Source: Eupeodes corollae (Eukaryota; Arthropoda; Insecta; Diptera; Syrphidae). Taken from it: DNA of 64,000 nt. The DNA lies in contig NC_079147.1 of assembly GCF_945859685.1 (NCBI RefSeq), positions 55,272,946-55,336,945 on the forward strand, given 5' to 3'. Shown in pieces: positions 35,385 through 47,682 of this stretch (within the stretch, counting starts at the first letter, position 1; the number at the start of each line of letters is the position of its first letter). The notes under the pieces were generated by a model that saw nothing but the letters and a program-made list of their open reading frames with translations, was not told where the DNA came from and ran no database searches. Made by a program: the position numbers and the translations under genes.

Positions 35385-36800
35385 AGGGCGAATCCAGACT
35401 TTTAATCAGGGGGATCACACATTTAACATATAGACGAGTTTTTACTCACTGCTTGAAAATGTTTATTAATGTTCTGTAAAGAAAGTTAACACAATTTAAA
35501 TAACATAATGTGTATCTCAACCTTAAATGTACACATTTCAAGGGCTAAAGTAACAACTTTATAGCTATTAAATTATTTTAGAACGCTGTTGTCCAGCAAG
35601 GTATAGTCTAACTATTTAATTTGGTTGACTCTGTATACATGAAAGTATTAAAAGGGTTTTTGTTGTTTTCACGCAGAAATTGTTTTGAAAAAGAAAATAT
35701 ATTTTTTTTCCAATTTCTATTAATGCGAAAAAACGCTACAAAAATTAAAAACCCAGAAAATGAGGAAAAATCTGATATCAAGAATTTTCTGGCTTTTTTG
35801 ACATAGGTTTTTCGTGCTCAATTTTTAGGAATCTATTGTTGCTATTGCTATAAATCTTATAACACGTAGATTGGAGCTGAAAATAAGTTTTTCTCAAAAA
35901 TTTAAATGCCATTCTAAAAAAAAAAAACAAATTAACTTAAGTTTTTTTTTCCGAAAATCATTTATATATACGATTTTTAAACTTTATCTTTAAATATTTT
36001 TGGTATGCAGTTATTTTGTTGTTATAAATGTACATTTTATATTTAAGTTTCGTTAAATAATGTTCAGCCCTTTCTTAAATATAATTTGTAAAAAAAATTT
36101 TATTTTTTTAAAACTAAAACAAAAATAATGAAATTTTTGATCATCAAAAATCATCATCAATTTGAAAATTTGAGCAACGACAAGAGCTTGCACTGTAAGA
36201 CAAGATTATTGAAATCGGTCAATTAGTTCTTGAAAAACTTAAAAAACAAGATAACGGTTTTATGAGGGGTCCATTTTTGAAAAAAATCGAATTTTTGGAT
36301 TTGAAGTCGAAAATTTTGTACTGTTGTTATTTTTCGTATTAAAAAAATGACAAAAAAAAACTCTTTAAGCTAATCGGCTGAGAACCTTAATAACAATCGG
36401 CACAATGGTTTAGGCTGTAGGGGCCAGGACAGACAGACGGATGGAATCACGGGACCCACTTTTTTCAATTTATCTACCATCGTAATGTCATGTTTGATTC
36501 GAAATTTTTTGCGAATGCAATGCTTTCTATACGTAGCAGGTAAAAATCACTTCAATGTTCACTATTTATGTGCATAAAAAAAGATGGAATTGAAGGCCAG
36601 TTTCAGGAATTTAAAGGCAACTTAATATAAAATTTATGAACTCTTATCCAAGGTTTCTTCTTAAAAACCTCAATATTTGACATTTTTCTCAGAAACAAAT
36701 TTTATTAAAATACTAAAGTTACTAATATTTAAGTTGTTTTGACATCAAACCATTTTTTGGTGAATGTCATTAAATTACTAACAAATCTTTAGATGAAATC
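35385..36800 (+). repeat. Left arm of a large imperfect inverted repeat
   Basis: It pairs with 38855-40230 read on the minus strand. Matching anchors in the right order: ATCCAGACTTTTAATCAGGG with 40,200-40,225; AAATTATTTTAGAACGCTGT and TGTCCAGCAAGGTAT with 39,840-39,880; TTTCTATTAATGCGAAAAAA with 39,680; ACTATTTATGTGCATAAA with 39,100; GATGGAATTGAAGG with 39,075; GTCATTAAATTACTAACAAA with 38,865. By eye similarity is about 70-75% with indels. Confidence 0.75.
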
Positions 36801-38854
36801 TTTACTTTTATAACTTAACTGTAAAAGCTTTATGGCTCATATGATTCCATAAACTCAACACTATAAGTTTTGAATTAAACTCAATTCCTATAAAAATACA
36901 ACAAAATTATCTGCCTGGTGGGGATGGGGGCGTCATGACTCCTACGACACCACCATTAAGGGGACGTTAATGCAGAAGAATTCGCTAGTATTCAAATCGA
37001 TTTGATTGAAAAATATGTGGTTTTACAAACCAAAAGAACTTTTCCGATTAGGGAAATATTTTATAGTGTTGCTTGCACTCATCAAAACAGAAACTGTGTT
37101 ATATCAAACGCTCTGTTTATTCTGCAAAATATCACAATATATTAATATGTATAGCAAAATTGTCTTGAAGTTGAATTAACTCAAATAGAAGCAGATTGTA
37201 TCCATTCTAATGTCTAACGAGCCCTAAGAAATAAGAACAATAATGTTCATGCAGATTATCGCCCATGTTCGGAATTTCGAAATCACTTTTCAATTTCACG
37301 TGAAATGAAATTGCATGGTCTTTAATTCGATCGATTTCGAAAACTTCGAAATTGCTTCGAACTGTCACAACTGAAGGATCATCCATTTTTATTTTGTTTC
37401 TGAAGTAAAATTGTTGCTGTTTTGAAGATGGATGCAAGAGAAAAAATAAGAAGACAAAAATTTTGCGAGACAAATCAAATGATATTCGATTGTTGTAATA
37501 AATAAAGCAAATTCTTGATTTTCTCTTCCATTGTAATTTTAAATTAAGCAAAGACGCTTTTTTATATGTTCTAAGGGAAATAGAACCTTATCCAATTCTT
37601 CAATTTAAAAACTTGCTGCAACCCTCTGATTCCTAGCAGAAGGAAGCTATTTAAGATCAATCCAAAGAAATAAAAATTGTGATTTGAATGGGTATAAAAC
37701 ATGGAACAAACCGAAATACAGAACATCCATTTGCATGTTCGAAAATCCAATTCACAATAACGAATTGTGGAACACCCAAATTTCGCAAAATGCATTCACA
37801 ATAAGTGAAATACAGAACATTGGCATATATATATATTTGCAAATCCGCCCGAAAAAAAAAACAAAGTTCTATGACGTATCATATCAGTATCACAACTTTT
37901 TAAAAATTTAAACAAAGTTCAATTTTTTAAAGTTATTGGTCTTGGTCACGGCTAAAGTTACTGATATTAAAGCTTCACGATGTACTTTCAATGGTGGTGA
38001 AATAAGAAAGAAATTAACGTCATTAACTCACTTAAACTTTAGCTCTCTTCAAAAACTGTACCACAACAGGAATTTTGGCGATCTTCATTTCTTGAAAAAA
38101 CACCTGGAAACATGAAAATTACGACAACAACGACAACTTTCCTGAAAAATACAGACTACCGTCATTATTACGACAACCTCCTTCTTGATTGACATAAACT
38201 ACAACTTTTAAATATCCCTATTTATGTATAATAGTGCTCGCTTAAAATAACTTTAAACACCTCTATTTGTTTCCTTTTATAACTTATTGTTGCTCTTTTA
38301 AATTTATTTGAAAAGTTCTTTCTTTCTCATTTCAAATTTCCTTTAATAGAGTTAGCAGGTTTACACTCTAAGCTAACGATATGTTGTTTTGACAAAAAGA
38401 TAGTATCATGCCTTCGCGGAATGAAATGAGTCTTTTGAACAACGTTGGGAAACATTTTGGCACAAAGATGTTCTAAAATTTGTGGGACTGATATGCTACT
38501 ATACTTTAACACTGCTTTCATCGTCGAACGGTGCATAAAGACATAAGGAAAATTAGGCAGCTGAATCCGATTCTGATTCTGTGACTCTGAGTTTACGAGC
38601 ATCAATTCATCGTTAACCCCACCCCCTGGGAGATTATTCTTTTAATTTTAGTAGGAATTCCCCTGAAAACAAAACCAATATGATCACTCTTATTTTTAAA
38701 TAATTTATTTTTTATATTTTAATGCTATAAACTCTGTTGCTAAAAATACTACTTATAACTAAGGACTGATGGACCAAGAACATAATATGAATCGGAAATC
38801 CAGACCTATTCCAATCGCTCAATATATATTCAAACCAGGGGGATCATCTTAAGA
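36801..38854. other. Centre of the inverted repeat
   Basis: A segment of about 2 kb between the arms. 38340-38400 also resembles 35190-35250 in reverse (TTAGCGTGTAAACCTGCT-type block). An open frame on the minus strand (37393-37207) has no recognised relative. No transposase was seen. Confidence 0.4.
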
Positions 38855-40230
38855 TTTGTTAGTAATTTAACGATATTCACCAAAAGAAGGTTTGCTGTCA
38901 AAAACAACTAAAATCTTTGATTTCACACAATTTTGAATTTGAAATAACTTTAGTAATGCTTTAATTAATTTTCTGAGAGAAAGAGCAAATATTTTCTATC
39001 TTAGAACGAAACTTTGGATAAAAGATTGACAATTTGATATTAAGTTGCTTTTAAACTCCTTAAAGTCATCTTCAATTCCATCGTATTTTTTTTGACGCAC
39101 ATAAATAGTGAAAGACTTTCTTAAATCGATCTACTATTAAAAACCAAAACTTTTAAGATCTTTCAAAATAGAAGAAATCTATAATTTTTGAAGTGAATTT
39201 TCTTTGGATGCTCTATCTATCTATTAATTTAATATAAAAGCTTTGAATCTTTCGAGAACTGAAGTGAAAAGAGATTCTGCAACGTGTAATTTGTGAGTGA
39301 AACTTTAAAGTTTCTTCCCAACTTATTTGTTTTCATTTAATTTTTTGAGGAATTATGTACCTATTTCCTTAAATTCAAGAAAAACCTTTTTTTTCTCCAC
39401 AATTTTTGAGTTTTGTTGAATCCTTTAAGATCAAACTATTTTGTAAAGGTTCTCACAAACCAGTCATATTTTAAAATTTGTCTTCTAGCATCAGCTCCAA
39501 CCACGAGTAAGCAGACTGATAACGATAATAATAAAAGACTCCCGAAAATTGAGTCCGAAAAATAAGTCAAGAGCCAGAAAATTCTTTCAATCGGTTTTAT
39601 TTTCGTACGAATAAAAATCAAAGTTTTTGGAAAACTTTCTCATTGCTCGGTATTTTTCATCATCATTTGTGTTTTTTGCATTTATAGAAATCCCAACAAG
39701 GGCAGAATATATTATCAATCGAAAAAGCAACTTTTCAACACAATTTCTAACATTCTTACATATTTAGAATCCTGTTGTTCTAACATATTTAGAGTGTTGC
39801 TTTCATGTGTAGTAAGTAGTCCAAATCAAATAATTAGATCATATCTTCTTGGACAACAGTTTTCTAAAATAATCTGATAACTAAAGTTATCACTTTAGAG
39901 AAAAAAATCTTAAGTGTGGAATTTGTAGGTGGCAACAAAACGTACTGATTTTCAGGAGATCCCTGGAACATTATATAGTAATATATATGTAGCCTATGTT
40001 ACTCAGTGATAATGTAGCTTCCTAATGAAAAAAGAATTAATAAACGGTTCAGTACTTTTTGAGTTTATTCGTTACATAAAAAAATACAAATCTTTCCTCT
40101 TTATAATATTAGTGTAGATTTGTCAGCCTCCTTAAGTAAACATTAAATCACATTTTGACGAGATGCTCAAAAACTCTTCTTTATCTTAAGTGTGTGGAAA
40201 CTATACCCCCCTGATTAAAAATCGGGATCC
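38855..40230 (-). repeat. Right arm of a large imperfect inverted repeat
   Basis: Reverse-complement partner of 35385-36800, with the same anchors in mirror order. Confidence 0.75.
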
Positions 40231-40400
40231 ACCCTTATCCGGGATACAATGCAAACAATTTGGTGAAATCTTTTGACAATTTTACTTCGAAAATGTGGCT
40301 GAAAACTACGTTTTGGTCAAAAGTCGGCGTTACAAAGTTAACTTAAATTTTAGTTTTTGTTAAAATTAATACCCGTGGATTTTAACACAACTTTACACAG

Positions 40401-41523
40401 CTTATGCCAATATCGATCTTTTGTGTACTAAATTACTTAATTGTGTTATCAGCGCTCTTGGTAATGTCTTCGATAGTCGACGGATCCCATCGATGCTGTA
40501 GCATGCGCTACTGCGAAGCAAGCCGAGAATTGTTTGAATTGTTGGTCTACTGGAAAAGATTTAATTGTGTTCAAGTAACTTTTTTTCTGAATTTTTTTTT
40601 GATGGAATACAACATCTTATGAGTACTTAAGATAGTTTTCCTTGTGTCTTTAAGGGATTTTTTGTTTACTTAGAGTCTTTGATGTGACAAAATCAAATTA
40701 TCTAAGTTGAACCAAGATTTCTAACTTTTCTAACAGAGGTCGCATAAATTTTAATAAAATTATGTGTCAAAAAAATATGTCTTAAATTATGAATCGTCGA
40801 ATTCTATATACCAGAAGTTACGATTAAGTACATTTCTAAAACCCGATGAAGCAGCTTAAAGCCACATAAACAATTTAACTTTCTTAATCCCTTTTTCTTC
40901 TAAATTTTACTCCAAAAATAATTCAACCTTGAATATAAGAAATATGGAAATTATTGTAAACAAACAAAATCCATTCATGCCCAAGAGTGAAAAACACCTG
41001 GAGCGTTCGCATATTATTCCTTCACATATTCCAATGTTTATCCTTATCCCAACCGTATCCTTATACACCGTCCTCCTAGACACCTCGCGTGAATGGAACT
41101 TTTCTTCTGGGTTGTTGTTTTTCATATGCCTAAATTGATTTCTTCTGTTAAAAGGGAAATTTAATCAACATTAAACTAGGTACATTTTCAAAAACACCAC
41201 CGCACATCATTATAATATGATGGCGGTACAAAATACGTTTACGTCTAACTTTTTGAGCACAGCATGATGTTATACGTAAATGCTGCTCATATTAAGGACA
41301 CAACTCAAATTTGCAATCTCATTTAATTAAAAAACAAAAACCAAAACCAAAACCTAAAAATAAGTAAGAAAATGTTTTGAACAATACCAAAACTTTCTCT
41401 GTGTTCTATAGGATAAGCCCGCAGTCGCGTCGTCGTCGCAGCTCCTCGGGCGCAAAATTTGCTTCAACAGGTATACACGAGCGATGCACAAAAACTTAAA
41501 TTATTATTATTTTCAGATATTAA
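40401..41523 (+). CDS. Candidate small secreted Cys-containing peptide gene
   Basis: Three exons are proposed: 40401-40574 (acceptor CTTTACACAG before it, ATG at 40404, donor GTAACT), 41412-41470 (acceptor TCTGTGTTCTATAG, donor GTATAC) and 41517 onward (acceptor ATTATTTTCAG, stop at 41521-41523). In phase they encode 78 residues: a hydrophobic leader (MPISIFCVLNYLIVLSALLV, cleavage plausible after SSIVDG), then SHRCCSMRYCEASRELFELL, YWKRFNCVQDK and SSSQLLGRKICFNRY. Five cysteines follow the leader, and a GRK motif could serve as an amidation or dibasic cleavage signal. The last intron would be only 46 nt. An acceptor before the ATG implies a non-coding upstream exon. Read in another phase, exons 2 and 3 give a different 50-residue tail (ISPQSRRRRSSSGAK...), so they may belong to another gene. 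I do not recognise the family. Confidence 0.35.
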
Positions 41524-42035
41524 CACCGATGATGCTAAGAAAGGACGGAAAAGCAACTTTTGGGTTACAAGTTGTATACAACTAAGAAGTTTCTTGGAAC
41601 AAAGTACATAGTTAACAATGAAAACAATCACTAACCTTCTCAAGGACTAAATGACACCACCGCAGCGGAGCAGCGGCGCTACAACGACGACGATACTGAC
41701 GACAACGACAATAAAAATGACGCCGTCAATGACGACGCTGCTGTCACCGACAACGCTAACGCCAACGACAACACGAAAGGATTAAACTATTAAGTTAATC
41801 CTGGCTCCTAATACCTGCACCATTGTACCTGTTGCCTTTGCACATCAAGGACCAAATTTACCTCCTTTATTCACACAAAGTTTTGTTCTTCTGTTTTGTT
41901 AGTGTTTTCTTTTTGTGATAAAATTAAACCAATTAAAATTTGAAAAAGCCCCCACTCCCCTCCTTCAGACACAAACTATGTTGTGCTACCCGACGACGAA
42001 GAGGGGGCTTTCAAATTCTAATTGGACGGTTTTCG

Positions 42036-43327
42036 TCACAAAAGCGCACACAGCTTTGAGCGTTTCTTTGACTTATCAGGCATTTGGTTTGATGATTGTG
42101 GACTGGTGGGACTTTTATCAGCATTTGTTCCACCCCCTAAGCCTCCGCCATCTTGATGATGATGATGATGAGATGATACTTTAGAATCCTTAGACGTTTC
42201 AACATCTAATAGTGGTTTGAGGGGTGTTTTAGGCTTTGCCCCATCCATGCTATTGTACAAAGACTTATTTAACTTGGAACGAACCACTTTTCCAAATGCT
42301 CCTGGTTTTTTAATACTTATGCGGGTGCCTCGGTGTTCAGGTGTTGACGTATCATTTGACTCACTACCGCCGCTGGCATGTTGACAGTTTAATGTTGTAA
42401 CGGTGAATTCAATATCCTTAATTTCCTCCTCCTTGCAAGCTGTGAAGGATAAAACAGTAAAAACAAAAAGACAATAGCATAAAGTTAAGTTTGAGTAAAA
42501 TTGATTTTAAGAAAATAAAAAGAAAACGCATTTCAAAAGATAAAAACGGAGAACGAAGAAAAATAACCGTGAGGTTATTTATCTTCGCGTTTTTTGAACA
42601 GTGGGGTTTGTGGTATTTTTCCAGGGCTAAAGAAAAAAAAGAAGATTTTGAGGCAGCTGATCCTGGGAACTCTAAAAGAAAAACAATAGAATTTTATTTA
42701 ATGTTGTGATATTTGTTTGAAACGAGGCTTGCATGTGCATATGGCCCAGAATTAAGGACCCTCTATGCCTTCTTTGAGACGAAATAAGAAAGTTCTTGTT
42801 AGACTTTTTGAAAAGTTTGACAGTTTAACAAAAATACTTAAATATTTCTCATTATGACACGTTTTTAAAAAATCGTATTAAGTCAAATACAAAAATTTCC
42901 TAGAACCAACTGCCCTGCACCCACTGTACCGGCATTAGTCAAGAAGTATTTTTGTCAGTTTTTTACTGTTTGGAAAAAGCTCGTAAAAAAGGACATGAGA
43001 TAGAATTAATACATTTTTTCAGCAGCTGTCCTTGGCATCTTTCCTTTTTCGGATTCAAAATTTAAGTAAAACGAAAAAAAAGAATAACTAGCTTCATAAA
43101 TTTTACCTGCAAACTCTTCCACAGGCTTATCAATGGTATCGTGGTCAATCCATGTCAAACCCATCTCGACTTTTTCGGCTAGATCCTGCCAATTACGTTT
43201 GTTTTCCATTGTACCCTCATATAATGGCGTTATCCATGGAAAAGCATCACACAGCACTCGATAAAGTGGCAAACAAATTATATCGATGAAACCAACTTGC
43301 ATTTTTGGCAATTCGTCTTTACGTTCT
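42036..43327 (-). CDS. Pde6: Pde6, last two exons: end of catalytic domain and CaaX tail
   Basis: Exons 43327-43107 and 42439-42036 close the phosphodiesterase gene. The first begins with the arginine split from the upstream exon and carries KMQVGFIDIICLPLYR, including the invariant Gln that contacts the purine, and helix sequence to WIDHDTIDKPVEEFA. The last exon encodes a low-complexity tail (acidic KEEEIKDIEF, basic SKLNKSLYNS, five histidines, glycine run, SPTSPQSS) and ends KSKKRSKLCALL. A basic stretch followed by CALL is a CaaX prenylation signal; a functional one is reported for the Drosophila PDE5/6 homologue. Leu at the last position favours geranylgeranylation. The tail would anchor the enzyme to membranes. 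The intron between these exons is short (667 bp). The 3' end faces the candidate gene at 40401-41523. Confidence 0.93.
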
Positions 43328-43339
43328 CTGTGAAGAAAA

Positions 43340-44138
43340 AATAAGAATGGAAAAATTTAATTAATAAAGTTTACAAGAAGATCCATACACCCAATGCATT
43401 TTATGATTCAAGTACTCTTGTAGTATAAGTTAAATTACAGCTAGAATCCTGAAGTTGTAAGATACTTTGAAATTTCAAATTCATTATTTGTCAAGTATTT
43501 GGTCACAAAGGAGCAATAAAAACATCGAAGCAAAACTTTTAGTACCTGATCAAGTCAAAATTAATCTATAATTGGTCATGTTCTTGAAAGTAAATAATTG
43601 GAATATGTCTGAAGTACTTATATGTAAAAATGGTAGACATGTGCATTCAATAGGAAACAATAAGCGTCCAAAGTCTAGCTCCTACTCTCAGCTCCCCGCG
43701 GTGAACATAGGGTGTATATAGTACCACATCTGGAGATTGGGTTTCAACCCAAGTGTAAAGTTTTTGGAGTTAGCAAATGAAAGAAGGGGGAGGGGAGAGG
43801 AGAGGAGTTCCCAATAAAACACCTTTCCTTTCATCCAGACGGCAGCGGAGGAATTCCCAAGGTGGAATCAACGGATGCGTCTACAGTTCCAGTTAGCTAC
43901 TTATTGAATAACTTATAGGGCTACTACGATATATTCAAAGCCTAGGGCTGTAATGAGCGGTTATGCAGTGTGGGCTCTCGCCCCCTAGAGTTAAATCAAG
44001 TGAAGGTCGTGCGTCAGTGTGACTTCCTGACCACGTAAAGAAAGCCCAGTTCGGGAGCACCAACAAGCCTCGAATACGGACAAACTTACTGCTGACTGAC
44101 GTATTTACTGCTGGCAACGCACGCAAACGGTAGTATCC
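43340..44138 (+). other. Pde6 intron, with possible 5' part of an RTE element
   Basis: The right part (about 43950-44138, plus) has RIRTNLLLTDVFTAGNARKR-like sequence, which could be the N-terminal portion of the element whose endonuclease lies at 44285. The assignment is weak. The rest is AT-rich. Confidence 0.3.
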
Positions 44139-44271
44139 GTGGCATGATGGTTAGTGCGTTGGACTGTCATGCCAGAGGTCTTGGTTTCGATCCCTGCCTA
44201 TGCCATCTAAAGTTTTTATCACCGGTACTGCCTGATGCGAGGAATTGACAAATTCTTCAAGAGTAATTCTT
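44139..44271 (+). mobile_element. tRNA-derived SINE, 3'-truncated copy
   Basis: It matches the head and early body of the SINE at 61691-62009: GGCATGATGGTTAGTGCGTT (A-box region), GGACTGTCATGCCAGAGGTC, TTTCGATCCCTGCC (B box), then GCGAGGAATTGACAAATTC. It stops after AGTAATTCTT. It shares GCCATCTAAAG with the fragment at 19537-19694, suggesting a subfamily. Confidence 0.8.
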
Positions 44272-44284
44272 CCAAATGACTAAT

Positions 44285-45310
44285 CGATTTTACTGCGAGG
44301 CAAACCGTCATGTTCACCAGTGCGCAATTTTCACATCTCAACATCCACAAACGAACTTGGAGTTCTCCAGATCAATCTACATCAACCAGAGTAACTATAT
44401 TGCGATCGACGCTAGACACGCTTCTTGCATCATGGTTGTTCGAACTTTCTGAGGAGATAAATCGACTCGGACAACTACCTCGTTTCCGAAAAGATAGCAC
44501 TTTTGGTTTATAGACCCAATGCAAAACAGGGATATGCTGGGAGAAGTTACAAACGGCTACAATCGTAAGAAATCGCCAAATCCTTCTCCAAATAAGTCAC
44601 AAGTCACCCATTTTGGAGTTCCAAAAAGAAATCCCTGGTTTGATGAGGAATGATGGCAGACAAATACATCCAAACAACAGGCACACGAAAGTAATCAGCA
44701 CCTGCTAACGAAACGAAAGTCAATTCTGAGGATATGGGAGGACCACTTTTGCAGACTGTATGTAGAACCGCATTCCGCTGTCAGGCAAATTGATCTATTC
44801 AATATGGACTACAAAAGCCAACAATCTCATCTTCCCGACTGAGATAACTAGAGACTGCCATATATAAGCTGAAGTCTAACAAAAGCCATTGGAGCTTTCA
44901 TGTGATTAGTTTGACATCGTTCTTGAAAGAACAGTGCAGAGCTTTTTCAAAAGTTTGACCAATTAGGTACTTACATAAGCTCATGACATTGACATAATAA
45001 AATCAACTGAGGTTGAGGTCCGGTTACAAAAATGGGTTTAATTAAGAACTTTGTCTAAGTATGCTCCACTTCGAACACGGAAAACAACACCAGCGCTGAG
45101 ATCAAACAAAAATTACTCTTACTGACCGCTGTTTCGTAGGGCTAAGAAATTAACTGAGGAGTAAAGCCTCTCTGGAGCGTCCAAAATGACTCTATATTAG
45201 ATCCTCGTCATCCCCGTCCTACTATACGGTGCATAAGCATGGACTATGACAAAGGGGATGATAGTACCTTGTGTCGTTTCGAGAGAAAAGTTATTCGTGT
45301 GATCTACGGT
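44285..45310 (+). pseudogene. RTE-like non-LTR retrotransposon relic
   Basis: The endonuclease remnant reads FSHLNIHKRTWSSPDQST (from 44330). SYKRLQS, EIAKSFSK and QFRQANQ-like blocks follow in shifting frames, and near 45130-45245 the RT end is visible (RCFVGLRN, LRSKASLERPK, PSYYTVHKHGL, an altered LLYGAEAWTL). The DNA around HLNIHK and SQEIAKS aligns with the minus-strand relic at 1-640. All frames are broken. Confidence 0.72.
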
Positions 45311-45314
45311 CCCA

Positions 45315-45600
45315 TATTTATTAAGCTGATAATTAATCAGCATTTCCATGACCTAAGAAAGAAGGGAAATTAGTCATATCGGCCGATAATTTGCGGGAGA
45401 AGAAGATTCTCCTTTTTTGGGATTTGCTAAACAAATGCTATTTTCTAACTACTCGGAACGAACCCAGAAGAATAGGATAGATGGAAAAGAGCGTGGAAGA
45501 AGACGGTCAGGAACCTTTTCTTGATTTACTGCTCGTTTTGTGTTTTACGTAGCTGTACAGCCCGTCTTGTTGGAAATAATCGCCGTTCAATCTAGTAAAC
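45315..45600 (-). pseudogene. Jockey-type fragment
   Basis: DNA around CAGCATTTCCATGACCTAAG matches the corresponding sites at 18737 and 30818 (CAGCGTTTCCATGACCTTGG), followed by the same GAAGATTC-type and ATAGATGGAAAAG blocks. It is part of the RT region of the family seen at 18456-19400 and 30300-31620. Confidence 0.6.
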
Positions 45601-45949
45601 TCATTCGAGTTCTAATAATATGAATCTTAGTCAACCGCAGCTCATTTTTTTTTAACCATTAAAGAGCTGACTTTAAAATTTGCACTGGCTTCTCGTGAGA
45701 ATATCGATGAGCGTCAAACAATTCAATTTATAACCGATGATTTTCGCGATCGTTCAAATAATATAGCTGTTTTATATCCTGCTTGCAATCTTAATGAATT
45801 AAAACAGTTACCTATCTCACCGTTATTCTCAATTTCATGATATGAATTCCGTTCACGTAAATGTATCTCATTCAACTGATTTAAAACCTGCAACTTCGTC
45901 TAGAATAATTGGAAAGAATATTAGACAAAAGATGTTAATACGTATCCTA

Positions 45950-46450
45950 AACCGACACTTTGCTACAATTGTTTCTGGTGTTGGACATTTTTCATCATCG
46001 TGTCCTGAGTGAAAAAGAGAACGAGCATCATGTTTTTGATGTGGCTCCACACAACATGTAATCAACGATTGCCCAAAACAACCATCAACAATCCGACTAG
46101 TGGCATTAATAGATGAATTTCGATTTGGTTCCGATGCCGAACAAATTAATACTAGAAGTTCCGCAGAAACTACATGTATTGATGAAATAAATAACGTTAG
46201 TGTAAATTTTATGCCTAAGAGTTCTGTTGCACACTGTAGTACATTTGTTTCTCGTTTCGATTCCGGTACTCAAATCAGTTTAATTAAACATTCCGCTGTT
46301 CCCAAAGAAGTGCAGTTTGGACCCATTGAGCCATCTAGTTTTAGTGGAGTAGGCAATTTCAAAATCTGTACCAACGGTGAAATTACAATATACCTTCCCT
46401 TCCGTGAAGTTAGCAAACTAATCAAATTTAGGATATTCCTGATTATTTAA
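45950..46450 (+). pseudogene. Gypsy gag zinc knuckles and protease
   Basis: CYNCFxxGHFSSSCPE and CxxCGSTQHVINDCPKQ knuckles can be read at 45955-46085 with a frameshift and two stops. The frame then opens at 46100 for 116 codons with VSRFDSGTQISLIKHSAVP, the DSG active site of the aspartic protease. Confidence 0.8.
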
Positions 46451-46589
46451 ATAAAAATTGGTTATTATTCCGTTGAAAAAATATCGCTTTAGGAAGCAGC
46501 TCAGATAATTTAGACAATGATAAAATACCGCAGTTATTGAACACGATTACGAGATGAAAATACATCTTACTTCCGATATACCTATAAAT

Positions 46590-47670
46590 CACGCTCCTCG
46601 AAGAATATCATATTCGGATAAAAAGAACATTCAAAATTCAGGAACTATTAGAAAAAGGTTTTATTCGTCCGAGTGAATCGCCTTACGCTTTTCCACTAGT
46701 TCTGGTTCCAAGGAAATGTGTCGAGAAACTCCAATTTGTAGACTATAGGCCATTGAATAAAATAACAGTTCGTGATAGTTCTCCATTACCTGTTATTGTT
46801 TAGAAAAGTAAGGAGGAAAAAAAACTACTTTAGACTTAAGAAAGGGATTCCATCAAATTCGTTTGGATGAAGATTCTGTTAAGTACACCGCTTTTGTGAC
46901 CCCAGATGGACAGTACGAGTATTTAGTTATGCCTTTTGGTTTGAAAAATGGTCCACCTAAATTCCAGCGATTTATCACGTGCATCTGATACAATTGAAGA
47001 ATATTATATTTTACTTAAACGTGTCTTACGTCATTAAACTAAATTCCGATTACAACTCAAAATTCACAAATGTCAATTTTGTTACACCCAAATAAAATAT
47101 TTGGGATTCACTGTGAGCGGAGTCGGTATTAGACCTAACAATCAACATTTGAGTATCATAAAGTATCTTAAATTTCCTTCTAATGTTACTGAATTATGAA
47201 AATGTCTTAAAGCTTTTTCCACAATTTCCTACCCTTTAAGACAGCTGATTTAACCAAACAGAGTTTTCACTTCTTTCCGTGAACAGTAAATGACTAGCCC
47301 AGTACTAGCTCTTTTCGACACAACACGTGAAACTCTAATTGAATTGTGATGCTAGTTCGTTAGGATATGGGGGTATTCTTCTTCAGAGACAGGATAATGA
47401 AAAGTTTCATCCAATTGGATACTTTTTAATAGAAATTTCCGACGGTGAGTCTCGTTATCGCAGCTACGGTATTAGAAACATTAGCTATAATCTATTCTCT
47501 TGAAAATTTTCAAGCACACGTTGATGGAATTTCCTTCCGAAAAATCACTGATTGTAATTCATTAGATCAAAATTTAGAAAAGCAGGCTATTAATCCCCGC
47601 ATAGCTCGTTGGGCCCCAGCTTTAGAAAAATACAACTAAACAATAAAGTACAGAAATGGGTCATTGATGG
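46590..47670 (+). pseudogene. Gypsy reverse transcriptase and RNase H
   Basis: Blocks in order: LLEKGFIRPSESPYAFPLVL, QFVDYRPLNKITVRDSSPLP, LDLRKGFHQIRLDEDSVKYT, AFVTPDGQYEYLVMPFGLKN. The YVDD region is deleted. Then come RNase H remnants (ETLAIIYSLENFQAHVDGIS, NPRIARWAPALEKYN) and NGSLMEHV, where the mariner interrupts. The host reading resumes at 48975 with DTLSRYF. Confidence 0.85.
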
Positions 47671-47682
47671 AGCACGTATATA

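Noticed and set aside
41640..41790. ACA/GAC-rich stretch as coding sequence
   Set aside because: Low-complexity trinucleotide repeats downstream of the candidate stop codon; more likely 3' UTR.
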